DNA of 7,434 nucleotides from Bacteroidia bacterium (GCA_026391235.1 JAPLDV010000555.1:1-7434); one strand, 5' to 3'; shown: positions 1 through 6,579, numbered from the stretch's first letter. The notes: generated by a model not told the origin, from the letters alone. Made by a program: numbers and translations.

Positions 1-94
1 CATTTTGACCCAGCCCCCAACATAAAACTGACATTGTCTGATTGATCTCCCGGATAAATCCATATAATTGGCTCACAGATTATTGTGGCTATTT

Positions 95-106
95 CGCGTC
101 ACGCGT
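95..106. repeat. Short partial copy of the GTGACGC heptamer, inverted
   Basis: The 12 bases CGCGTCACGCGT contain one and a half units of the reverse complement of the heptamer that forms a four-unit array at the end of the pump gene (6354-6381). The match is short and partly self-palindromic, so chance is a real possibility. The rest of 1-120 shows no gene, RNA or strong hairpin that I can support. Confidence 0.25.
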
Positions 107-124
107 TTCTCGTTTTACATCACG

Positions 125-157
125 TTTTGTTTAGTATCTAAATAATACTTATTTTTG
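125..157 (+). promoter_or_regulatory. Bacteroidetes-type promoter of the MarR-efflux operon
   Basis: TTTTG at 125-129 matches the -33 element and TATTTTTG at 150-157 matches the -7 consensus TAnnTTTG of the Bacteroidetes primary sigma factor. The 20-base spacer is in the expected range. Transcription would start a few bases after 157, giving a leader of roughly 15-20 bases before the ATG at 181. The two operator copies overlap this promoter, which fits repression by the first gene product. The match is by eye and the start site is not measured. Confidence 0.6.
130..142. promoter_or_regulatory. Operator copy 1, probable MarR-family binding site
   Basis: TTTAGTATCTAAA is a perfect inverted repeat (TTTAG, 3-base centre, CTAAA). 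It lies in the spacer between the -33 and -7 promoter elements, where a bound dimer would block polymerase. MarR dimers bind short palindromes of this kind and often repress their own operon. Assignment to the adjacent regulator is inferred from position. Confidence 0.6.
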
Positions 158-170
158 TATAGTATCTAAA
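158..170. promoter_or_regulatory. Operator copy 2, probable MarR-family binding site
   Basis: TATAGTATCTAAA repeats the first site with one changed base in the left arm. Eleven bases (TAGTATCTAAA) are identical in both copies. It begins one base after the -7 element and covers the expected transcription start. The two sites are 28 bp apart, close to but not exactly a whole number of helical turns, so two dimers could sit on partly offset faces of the helix. Confidence 0.55.
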
Positions 171-180
171 CATTATCCTG

Positions 181-630
181 ATGGGAACTGAAGTCAATGA
201 AATGGTGAAGCTGTTTTTAAGCATCCTGCATGCATTTTCGATCATCGAGAAAAAACCCTGGGAATTCGGAACAGGCAGCAAGATTTATCTAACGGAGATC
301 CAGACGGTTTCCATGATTGGAGAGCATCCGGATGAAAATATGACTCAACTCGCCGACATCATGGGTGTTACCCGTGGCGCAATTTCACAGACCGTCCGCA
401 AGCTGGTTATAAAAAAACTGGTGGTTCGGACAAATACCCGTAATCAGAAGGAGATCAACCTCGGGTTGACTGACTTTGGCCGGCTTGTAAGTGAGGCCTA
501 TCAGGCCAGGATGAAAGAGGTCTTTACTTTCGCCGATGAGCTTTACGCTCTTGCTACACCGGCCGAAAGGGAATTGGTAAAAAGGCTCTTCCTGCGCATT
601 CACTCCAACATGAAAAGCAGAATACAATGA
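181..630 (+). CDS. MarR-family winged-helix transcriptional regulator
   Basis: A 149-residue protein, the usual MarR size, predicted to be a cytoplasmic dimer that represses the efflux operon until a small ligand releases it. Helices at about 5-25 and 105-147 would form the dimer interface. The winged helix spans about 38-102: the DNA-binding helix-turn-helix is near 54-75 (MTQLADIMGVTRGAISQTVR) and the wing near 83-95 contains basic residues (RTNTRNQK) followed by LTDFG, a common MarR pattern. The start at 181 sits just after two operator-like palindromes; M8 (202) is an alternative. No Shine-Dalgarno is present, as is normal for Bacteroidetes. The stop overlaps the next gene in the tetranucleotide ATGA, suggesting translational coupling. 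Its first position in the operon and the operator sites support autoregulation. The ligand cannot be inferred. Confidence 0.9.
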   Translation: MGTEVNEMVKLFLSILHAFSIIEKKPWEFGTGSKIYLTEIQTVSMIGEHPDENMTQLADIMGVTRGAISQTVRKLVIKKLVVRTNTRNQKEINLGLTDFGRLVSEAYQARMKEVFTFADELYALATPAERELVKRLFLRIHSNMKSRIQ

Positions 631-2132
631 TATTCAATCAGATATACTTAACTAACCCCAGACTTCCGTCTGGGGGGCACAACCCCGAGGACTCGGTGCA
701 GCGTCAAAAGGTCCCCGCTTTCGCGGGGATGACAGAAAAAGGCGCTTTCGCGGGGATGACAGAAAAAGGCGCTTTCGCGGGGATGACGGGAGTACTTTTA
801 ATTGCTCTTCTCATGGCCTGGCCAGCAGTTGTGAAGGCCCAGTCACCCCTCGACGATTACGTAAAGCTGGGTCTGGAAAATAACCTGTCGCTGAAGCAGA
901 AGGTGACCAGCTATCAGAAAAGTCTCGAAGCGCTGAAGGAAGCAAAGGGGCTGTTCTTTCCGAATATCGCGCTGAATGCCCGTTATTCCGCAGCCGAAGG
1001 CGGCCGGACCATCGATCTGCCGATCGGAGATTTGTTAAACCCTGTTTATTCCTCTCTGAACCAGATCCTTCGGGAGAACCGGTTTCCGCAGATCGACAAC
1101 CAGTCGTTCATGTTTCTTCGTCCGTTAGAGCAGGAGACAAAAATCCGGATGGTCCAGCCGGTTTTCAATACCGATATATATTACAACTCCAGAATAAAGA
1201 AGGAGTTAACTCAAACTGAACAGGTTTCGGTGAATCAATACCGCCAGGAGCTGGTGGCTGAAATCCATAAGGCCTGGTATAATACCGCCATGGCCGACGG
1301 CATCGTGAATATGCTTAATGATACCCGGAAGCTCCTGGAAGAAAACGTGAGGGTGAACCAAAAACTGGTGGATAACGGCAAAATCACCATCGATAATCTG
1401 TACCGCGCCCAAACCGAGATGAGCAAGTTTGATCAGAAAGTTCAGGTAGCTGCCAAAAACAAGGAAATCGCATCTGCCTATTTTAATTTTTTGTTAAACA
1501 GATCATTAACCGAAGCTGTCATTCTATCTGAACCGGATATCCTGCCACTCTTAACCGCGGGTGCCGAGGTATACCGGGAATCGGCACTGGCTAACCGGGA
1601 AGAATTGAAAAAGCTTGATCTGTATGATAATATCAGCGGATTGCAGGTGAAGATGAACCAGGCAGGTGCCCTTCCAAACGTCATGATCGTTGCCGATTAC
1701 GGGATCCAGGGCGAAAAGTACAGGATAAACAAGGACGCGGATTTTGGACAGGCTTCGGCAATCCTCACCTGGGACCTGTTTGCCGGCTTCCAGAATCGTG
1801 CAAAGATCAGTCAGTCAAAGCTTCAGAAAAAAATGCTGGATCAACAATCGGAGGAGGTACGCAAACAGATTGAGCTTCAGGTAATCACTGCCCTGAACGA
1901 GTTGAAAACCGCACAGGCGGGAATCGAATCGGCCATGAGCCAGGTAAAGACTGCCCGTGAGGGATTCCGCCTGGTAAAGCGGAGGTACGAAGAGGGTCAG
2001 GCAAACCTCATCGAGTTTATCGATGCACGGACGACGCTGACCCAGGCGGAGGAGAATGTGATCATCTCAAAATATACTTATCTGGCTGATTATGCTGAAT
2101 TCGAGAAGGTTTGTGCGATCAATAAAATTTGA
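627..2132 (+). CDS. TolC-family outer-membrane efflux protein with repeat-derived N-terminal leader
   Basis: Outer-membrane channel of the tripartite pump; trimers of this family form a beta-barrel with a long periplasmic helical tunnel. Residues from about 73 on show the two-fold family pattern: SPLDDYVKLGLENNLSLKQK starts the first helical half, and the second half ends with the typical stretch at about 440-497 (EGFRLVKRRYEEGQANLIEF, then DARTTLTQAEEN). A Sec signal peptide lies at 53-71 (hydrophobic GVLLIALLMAWPAVV, then KAQ). Residues 1-52 are abnormal: after about ten residues that may be native they are encoded by palindromic repeats, including PAFAGMT and two further AFAGMT units. The start at 627 overlaps the MarR stop (ATGA) and shares the context AATACAATGA with the next gene, so it is probably the original start. 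Translation from ATG 783 inside the last repeat would instead give a normal-length signal peptide. The body of the gene is intact. Without the leader the length is about 449 residues, normal for the family. Confidence 0.9.
   Translation: MIFNQIYLTNPRLPSGGHNPEDSVQRQKVPAFAGMTEKGAFAGMTEKGAFAGMTGVLLIALLMAWPAVVKAQSPLDDYVKLGLENNLSLKQKVTSYQKSLEALKEAKGLFFPNIALNARYSAAEGGRTIDLPIGDLLNPVYSSLNQILRENRFPQIDNQSFMFLRPLEQETKIRMVQPVFNTDIYYNSRIKKELTQTEQVSVNQYRQELVAEIHKAWYNTAMADGIVNMLNDTRKLLEENVRVNQKLVDNGKITIDNLYRAQTEMSKFDQKVQVAAKNKEIASAYFNFLLNRSLTEAVILSEPDILPLLTAGAEVYRESALANREELKKLDLYDNISGLQVKMNQAGALPNVMIVADYGIQGEKYRINKDADFGQASAILTWDLFAGFQNRAKISQSKLQKKMLDQQSEEVRKQIELQVITALNELKTAQAGIESAMSQVKTAREGFRLVKRRYEEGQANLIEFIDARTTLTQAEENVIISKYTYLADYAEFEKVCAINKI
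656..675. repeat. Palindromic repeat unit, diverged, inside the outer-membrane protein gene
   Basis: CCCCAGAC and GTCTGGGG form a perfect 8-bp stem around TTCC. The loop and general form match the other hairpins of this window, but the tail reads GGCACAA rather than GATGACA. It encodes residues NPRLPSGG in a reading frame different from that of the PAFAGMT copies downstream. Confidence 0.7.
697..787 (+). repeat. Palindromic repeat with 27-bp tandem expansion, in frame in the outer-membrane protein gene
   Basis: The segment starts with TGCAGCGTCA, followed by the hairpin CCCCGC-TTTC-GCGGGG (713-728) and the tail ATGACAGAAAAAGG. From 717 a 27-bp unit repeats at 717-743, 744-770 and, partly, 771-787. 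The period is nine codons (GAFAGMTEK), so the frame is kept. Copies 2 and 3 lack the CCCC left arm and so cannot form the full stem. Positions 697-742 match 2200-2245 in the adaptor gene at 43 of 46 bases. Confidence 0.9.
783..839 (+). other. Signal peptide with possible internal start codon supplied by the repeat
   Basis: The ATG at 783-785 is part of the repeat tail (GGGGATGAC) and is in frame with the gene. From it the protein would begin MTGVLLIALLMAWPAVVKAQ, a plausible Sec signal peptide with cleavage after residue 71 of the long form, though the n-region would lack a positive charge. The repeat thus joins the gene within two or three codons of where a normal signal peptide would start. 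Which ATG is used cannot be decided from sequence. Confidence 0.5.
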
Positions 2133-2138
2133 AATACA

Positions 2139-3308
2139 ATGACTGAAATTCGTGGTAAGGAAGGAGGTCCCGGCCTTCGCCGGGATGACAAGAGCTCATT
2201 GCAGCGTCAGGGGGTCCCCGCTTTCGCGGGGATGACAGAAAAAGGTTCCGTGCAGTGTCAGGGGGTCTCCGCTTTCGCGGGGATGACAACGCTCATTTTA
2301 GCAGTAATGATGGCGTTTGCGGGGTGTAAGCCGGCACCGGTTAAGGAAACGGTAAAAGTTGAGGCAGTGAAAGTGAGGATGGCTCCGGTGGTAATGCAGG
2401 AGATCAGCCTGCCTGTACGATCGAGCGGTATCGTGGCCACAAGCGAGGAGATCAAATTATCATTCAAAACCGGCGGGATTGTGGCCCGGACCAATTTTAA
2501 GGAGGGTGATGCCGTAAAACAGGGTCAGCTCCTGGCCGTGCTCAACCTGTCGGAGATCAATGCCCAGGTTAACCAGGCCAAAAACGGGTTTGAAAAAGCA
2601 CTGCGGGATTTTAACCGGGCGAAGAACCTGTATGCTGATAGTGTCGCAACCCTGGAGCAGATGCAGAATGCCGAGACAGCCATGAATGTATCGAAATCGT
2701 TACTGGATATGGCCCAGTTTAACCTTTCGCACTCCAAAATAGTTGCTCCCAAAAACGGGGTAATCCTTCGGCAACTGGTTAAAGAGAATGAACTCACGGC
2801 TTCTGGATTCCCGGTTTATGTGCTGGGAATCAGTGGGAAAAACTGGATCATTCGCACCTCTTTATCCGATCGCGATATTGTTAAAGTCAACCCCGGCGAC
2901 TCAGCAAGTATAATGATTGATGCCTGGCCCGGTCGGCCTTTCACGGCAGTGGTGAGCCAGATCGATGAAGGATCCAACCCATTGACCGGCACCTACGAAA
3001 TCGAGCTGAAACTGACTGAAACCAAAAACCGGCTGGCCTCGGGATTCATTGCCAATGTCGAGATTTTCCCCAGCCGTAAGGTGTCGTACTATTTGATCCC
3101 GATGGCCTCAGTCGTTGAAGCCGATGGCCGGACCGGTTTTGTTTATGAAGTCACCCCCGGGGGAACCGCAAAAAAAATGAAAGTGACCATCGCCACTCTT
3201 TATGGAACACAAGCTGCGATTTCCGGAGGCCTCGAAAATGTGAAAGAGGTGGTCATTGGTGGCGTAGCCTATCTGACAGATGGTATGCCGGTGGATATCA
3301 AAAAATAA
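2139..3308 (+). CDS. RND efflux periplasmic adaptor lipoprotein (membrane fusion protein) with repeat-derived leader
   Basis: Bridges the RND pump and the outer-membrane channel in the periplasm, anchored by lipid to the inner membrane. The lipobox is FAGC with the acylated cysteine at residue 63. After it, the chain shows the adaptor plan: beta strands, a first lipoyl half with LSFKTGGIVARTNFKEGD and VKQGQLLAVLN (about 107-136), a coiled-coil hairpin rich in Gln, Ala and Asn (about 138-195), the second lipoyl half beginning IVAPKNGVI (about 199-230), then beta-barrel and membrane-proximal domains to residue 389. The first 48 residues come almost wholly from palindromic repeats, with two PAFAGMT-like units 17 residues apart. 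The gene starts six bases after the previous stop, in the context AATACAATGA seen at 627. ATG 2283 within the last repeat is an alternative start giving MTTLILAVMMAFAGC. Without the leader it is about 340 residues, ordinary for the family. Confidence 0.9.
   Translation: MTEIRGKEGGPGLRRDDKSSLQRQGVPAFAGMTEKGSVQCQGVSAFAGMTTLILAVMMAFAGCKPAPVKETVKVEAVKVRMAPVVMQEISLPVRSSGIVATSEEIKLSFKTGGIVARTNFKEGDAVKQGQLLAVLNLSEINAQVNQAKNGFEKALRDFNRAKNLYADSVATLEQMQNAETAMNVSKSLLDMAQFNLSHSKIVAPKNGVILRQLVKENELTASGFPVYVLGISGKNWIIRTSLSDRDIVKVNPGDSASIMIDAWPGRPFTAVVSQIDEGSNPLTGTYEIELKLTETKNRLASGFIANVEIFPSRKVSYYLIPMASVVEADGRTGFVYEVTPGGTAKKMKVTIATLYGTQAAISGGLENVKEVVIGGVAYLTDGMPVDIKK
2169..2184. repeat. Palindromic repeat unit at the 5' end of the adaptor gene
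   Basis: CCCGGC-CTTC-GCCGGG forms a perfect 6-bp stem, preceded by GGT and followed by the family tail ATGACAA. It is read in a different frame (PGLRRDD) from the two copies that follow. The perfect Shine-Dalgarno-like AAGGAGGT at 2161-2168 directly abuts the stem. Confidence 0.8.
2200..2291 (+). repeat. Palindromic repeat, two tandem units of 51 bp, in frame in the adaptor gene
   Basis: Unit 1 (2200-2250) and unit 2 (2251 to about 2291) each hold TGCAGYGTCAGGGGGTC, a hairpin (2216-2231 and 2267-2282) and GATGACA. The 51-bp period equals 17 codons, so the frame is preserved. Unit 2 has changes giving QCQGVS instead of QRQGVP and a G-T wobble in its stem. Orientation and reading frame are the same as in the outer-membrane protein gene. 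Confidence 0.9.
2283..2327 (+). other. Lipoprotein signal peptide with possible start codon inside the repeat
   Basis: The ATG at 2283 belongs to the repeat tail GGGATGACA and is in frame. MTTLILAVMMAFAGC would be a very short lipoprotein signal with the cysteine at position 15 and no positive residue before the hydrophobic stretch. In the long form the same hydrophobic stretch follows 48 repeat-derived residues that include lysine and arginine. An ancestral MKK-like n-region was probably lost or displaced; this is inferred. Confidence 0.5.
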
Positions 3309-3323
3309 TGATTCCGATTTGCG

Positions 3324-6300
3324 ATGAAAATATCTGAATTAGCCGTAAAGAACCATCAGTTTACGATTGTTGTATTCCTGATGCTGATAGTTGTGGGAGT
3401 ATATGCCTATTTTAAAATTCCCCAGGCTGAAGATCCCGACCTTCCCATGCCGATTGTCCCGGTAACTATATTGTATCCAGGTGCTTCTCCTATCGATATG
3501 GAGGAGCTGGTAGTGGACAAACTCGAAAAATCATTCAAGGAGCTCGAAAACGTAAGGCGGATCTGGAGTGAGATGAAGGATGGTCTGGCATCGGTGGTGG
3601 TTGAGTTTACGGCTGACAGCGATCCCGACAAGAAATTCGATGAAGTGGTCAGGCAGGTTCAGACTATCCGGCCATCCTTACCTCAGGATCTGTATCTGCT
3701 AGATATTAAGAAAGTTAACACGGGCGAAACAAATATTCTCCAAAGTGCGATCGTATCCGGAACAGCTTCTTACGATGAGCTCCGTACCCAGGCCGAAAAC
3801 CTGAAAGACCTGATTGCGACCGTGCCCGGTGTAAATAAGGCCGAAGCGGTGGCCTTTCCAACCAAAGAGCTGAGGGTAGCCGTTGACCTTCCTAAACTGT
3901 CGCAACTTCACATTACCGTTACCCAGGTTATGAACGCGATCCAAAGTGAGAATGCCAATATCCCCGGGGGCAGCGTGGAAATAGGGCCTCAGAAATTCAA
4001 TATAAAACCCAGCGGCAATTACCGTAGCCTTGATGAAGTGGACCGGACAATCGTTGGTGCCAACATGGGGCAGGTAGTCTATCTGAAAGACGTGGCCACG
4101 GTAAACTGGGATGATGAAGATCCCAGGTATTTTGGACGATTCAACGGTACACGCGCTGTTTTCATTACAGCAAGCATGATGGACAGGCAAAACATCCATG
4201 ATGTCAGGAACCTGATCTATGAACAGTTCGATAGTTACCGGAAAAAACTGCCTGCTTCGATGACACTTGAAAACGGCTTTGACCAATCGCTGAACGTAAA
4301 AAAGAAACTCAGCAGCCTGCAGCGGGATTTTTTGTTTGCCATCCTGCTGGTGCTCCTAACGTTGCTGCCGCTCGGATTGCGTGCATCCGGAGTTGTGATG
4401 GTGGCTATTCCATTGTCGGTACTCATCGGCCTTTCGGGACTCTATTTTCTGGGATACAGCATCAATCAGCTGAGCATTGTCGGAGCGGTTATCGCACTTG
4501 GCTTGCTGGTGGATGATTCCATCGTGGTGGTGGAGAATATCTCGAGATGGATCCGTGAAGGGTCGAAACCCGTGGATGCTGCCATCAGGGGAACCAAACA
4601 GATCGGCGCAGCGGTTTTAGGTTGTACGGCAACGCTTCTGTTCGCATTCCTGCCTTTGATGTTCTTACCTGGAATGCCAGGGAAGTATATCAGGACACTT
4701 CCGGTAACTATTTCCCTGATCGTATTGAGTTCTCTTTTCGTCGCACTTACGATTATCCCATTCATTACCAGCAAGATATTCAAAGGCAATGTAGATCCCC
4801 GAGGGAATCTGGTCCTCCGCGGATTAAATAAAGTGATCGATTTCACGTATGGACGCGCGCTGCAATGGTCGCTTCGGAATCCGGTGACAACCCTTTTGAT
4901 GGCGCTCGTCTTCTTTGGCGCTTCACTTAAATTGATCAACATTATCGGTTTCAGCCTGTTTCCGAAGGCCGGGATGCAGCAGTTCCTGATTACGATTGAA
5001 ACACCCAAGGGCAATACTCTGGCGGAAACCGATAAAGCTGTGCGTTTTGTTGAATCAGTTATCGGGAAAAAGAAGGAGATTACCTATTACATGTCGAATA
5101 TCGGCAGGGGAAATCCGAAGATCTTTTACAATGTTTTTCAGAAAGGTGAACAAACCAACATCGGTGAACTGCTTTGTGAAATGAACCTGAAAACTCAGGA
5201 TGCGATGACCGTTTTCCTTGATAAACTGAAAGATACATTGAATACATTTGTAAATGCCCGTATTTTTGTGACAGAATTTGAGAACGGCTCGGTGATCGGG
5301 GCACCTATTGCTTTGCGGCTCGTTGGTGATGATCTGGGTTTGCTGAAGAAATATTCAAGCACTATTGACAGTATCATGAAATCCACTCCCGGAACCACTT
5401 ACGGTAAAAACCCGCTCAGCGAAACCATGACCGACATCCGGATTGCCGTAAACAGCGATAAAGCCGGAATGTTTGGCATCCCGGGTATTGAGATCGACCG
5501 GACGGTAAGGCTCGGTTTGGCCGGTCTGGAAGTAGGCAAATACCGTGAAGCCAACGGGAAAGAATATGCCATCAAGGTGCGTTTGCCAAAAGATTCAGCC
5601 AACACACTTGAAACCCTTGACAAGATTTACGTTTCATCGCTCAGCGGTGCACAGATTCCGTTATCGCAGCTCGCCCGCATAGAGTTTGAGAGCTCCCCAA
5701 CTCTGATTGAACACTATAATCAGGAACGGTATAACCTGATATCATCCTATGTTAGAACCGGATACAATACGGACAGGGTAACCAAGGAAATTCTGGCGAA
5801 GATAGATGCCATCGAGCTGCCTGAGGGTTTCAAGATCATCCCATCGGGTGAGATTGAAAGCCGGCAGGAGAGTTTCGGTGGCGTAGGGATAGCTATCCTT
5901 GTTGCCATTTTCGGCATATTCGCCATCCTTATACTTGAGTTCCGGACCTTTAAAAGTACGCTCATCGTAATATCGGTGATCCCTCTCGGCATTATGGGTG
6001 GCATTGTCGCTCTTTATCTGACCGGCTTTACGCTATCTTTTGCAGCCGCAGTTGGTTTCGTAGCCCTGATCGGTATTGAGATTAAAAACTCGATACTGTT
6101 GGTCGACTTTACCAATCATCTTCGTCAGCAGGGGGTTGAGCTGAATGAGGCCATTATCAGAGCCGGGGAGATACGCTTTCTGCCGGTCATATTAACCACG
6201 ATGACGGCCATTGGCGGACTCTTACCGATTGCCCTGGGTGATTCAAACCTTTACTCGCCGCTGGCCTGGGTGATTATCGGCGGGCTCATCACTTCCACGC

Positions 6301-6371
6301 TGCTGGCCAGGCTGGTGACGCCGGTGATGTACAAGCTGTTGCCGCCGAAAATCGTGACGCGTGACGCATGA
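3324..6371 (+). CDS. RND multidrug-type efflux pump, inner-membrane permease
   Basis: Proton-driven drug/proton antiporter of the HAE type, working as a trimer with the adaptor and outer-membrane proteins encoded just upstream. At 1015 residues it is full length. It begins MKISELAVKNHQFTIVVFLM (TM1 about 12-30), followed by a large periplasmic porter loop to about 330, TM2-TM6 (about 336-485), TM7 (about 521-540), a second porter loop to about 850, and TM8-TM12 (from about 853). TM4 carries GLLVDDSIVVVEN with the paired aspartates D397/D398 that match the AcrB proton relay. TM10 carries IEIKNSILLVDF with K921, matching the AcrB lysine. This pattern argues against the heavy-metal CusA class. 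The ATG lies 15 bases after the adaptor stop with no Shine-Dalgarno. The last residues (VTRDA) and the TGA come from a 7-bp tandem repeat. Substrate is unknown. Confidence 0.95.
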   Translation: MKISELAVKNHQFTIVVFLMLIVVGVYAYFKIPQAEDPDLPMPIVPVTILYPGASPIDMEELVVDKLEKSFKELENVRRIWSEMKDGLASVVVEFTADSDPDKKFDEVVRQVQTIRPSLPQDLYLLDIKKVNTGETNILQSAIVSGTASYDELRTQAENLKDLIATVPGVNKAEAVAFPTKELRVAVDLPKLSQLHITVTQVMNAIQSENANIPGGSVEIGPQKFNIKPSGNYRSLDEVDRTIVGANMGQVVYLKDVATVNWDDEDPRYFGRFNGTRAVFITASMMDRQNIHDVRNLIYEQFDSYRKKLPASMTLENGFDQSLNVKKKLSSLQRDFLFAILLVLLTLLPLGLRASGVVMVAIPLSVLIGLSGLYFLGYSINQLSIVGAVIALGLLVDDSIVVVENISRWIREGSKPVDAAIRGTKQIGAAVLGCTATLLFAFLPLMFLPGMPGKYIRTLPVTISLIVLSSLFVALTIIPFITSKIFKGNVDPRGNLVLRGLNKVIDFTYGRALQWSLRNPVTTLLMALVFFGASLKLINIIGFSLFPKAGMQQFLITIETPKGNTLAETDKAVRFVESVIGKKKEITYYMSNIGRGNPKIFYNVFQKGEQTNIGELLCEMNLKTQDAMTVFLDKLKDTLNTFVNARIFVTEFENGSVIGAPIALRLVGDDLGLLKKYSSTIDSIMKSTPGTTYGKNPLSETMTDIRIAVNSDKAGMFGIPGIEIDRTVRLGLAGLEVGKYREANGKEYAIKVRLPKDSANTLETLDKIYVSSLSGAQIPLSQLARIEFESSPTLIEHYNQERYNLISSYVRTGYNTDRVTKEILAKIDAIELPEGFKIIPSGEIESRQESFGGVGIAILVAIFGIFAILILEFRTFKSTLIVISVIPLGIMGGIVALYLTGFTLSFAAAVGFVALIGIEIKNSILLVDFTNHLRQQGVELNEAIIRAGEIRFLPVILTTMTAIGGLLPIALGDSNLYSPLAWVIIGGLITSTLLARLVTPVMYKLLPPKIVTRDA

Positions 6372-6381
6372 CGCGTGACGC
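6354..6381 (+). repeat. Four tandem 7-bp units (GTGACGC) across the pump stop codon
   Basis: Four exact 7-base units follow each other: units 1, 2 and 4 are GTGACGC and unit 3 is ATGACGC. The pump gene reads into the array and stops at the TGA (6369-6371) in unit 3. Because the period is not a multiple of three, all frames are sampled, and this frame meets a TGA within 21 bases. The array therefore acts as a ready-made stop for a gene that lost its own 3' end, or it was inserted at the last codons. Confidence 0.85.
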
Positions 6382-6401
6382 GGAAGAAGTACTCACCCCT
6401 G

Positions 6402-6424
6402 CCCCTCCCTGAAACAGGGAGGGG
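6402..6424. terminator. Strong hairpin after the efflux operon, possible terminator or repeat
   Basis: CCCCTCCCTG and CAGGGAGGGG form a perfect 10-bp GC-rich stem around the loop AAA, 31 bases after the pump stop and between two convergent genes. It could end transcripts from both sides. No run of T follows on either strand, so it is not a textbook intrinsic terminator and may simply be another dispersed palindrome. Confidence 0.5.
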
Positions 6425-6452
6425 TATGGGCAATGGCTTTCCCTTGGTGCTA

Positions 6453-6562
6453 TTGTCATCCCGACGAAAGTCGGGACCCCGTCCATTAGCGGAGCTTTCG
6501 GCGAGAGCTGTTTGAAGCCTCGGAGTAGTGCGACGGGGTCCCGACTTCCGTCGGGATGACAA
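6453..6562. mobile_element. 110-bp MITE-like element with 31-bp terminal inverted repeats
   Basis: The ends 6453-6483 and 6532-6562 are inverted copies of 31 bases with one mismatch. Each begins TTGTCATCCC and contains its own small hairpin (6460-6475, CCCGAC-GAAA-GTCGGG; 6540-6555, CCCGAC-TTCC-GTCGGG). The 48-bp centre codes for nothing visible. No transposase is present, so it would be non-autonomous, or a pair of inverted REP-like units. The termini belong to the same palindrome family found inside the efflux genes. No clear target-site duplication is visible. It starts 17 bases beyond the stop of the response-regulator gene. Confidence 0.75.
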
Positions 6563-6579
6563 CGCTCCGAGGGAAAAAA

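Noticed and set aside
697..787. Possible CRISPR array or coding amino-acid repeat of functional origin
   Set aside because: Units are directly adjacent with no unique spacers, and the same hairpin occurs between genes and in other frames, so it is a dispersed palindromic element rather than CRISPR or a protein-level repeat.
3699..4286. 195-codon frame on the - strand inside the pump gene
   Set aside because: It is antisense to a well-conserved porter domain, has no recognisable domain and no promoter, and is explained by the codon pattern of the + strand gene.
4466..5014. 182-codon frame on the - strand inside the pump gene
   Set aside because: It lies opposite the membrane segments TM4-TM7 of the pump; length alone is the only support.
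3324..6371. Heavy-metal (CusA-type) assignment for the pump
   Set aside because: TM4 has the paired aspartates VDDSIVVVEN and TM10 the lysine typical of HAE-type drug pumps; the CusA-like TM4 pattern is absent.
6251..6562. Open frame of 103 codons on the - strand across the convergent gap
   Set aside because: It reads through the MITE-like element, the GC-rich hairpin, the heptamer array and the 3' end of the pump gene. The translation is low-complexity repeat text (for example PDFRRDD, SRVTRHASRVT) with no protein family pattern.
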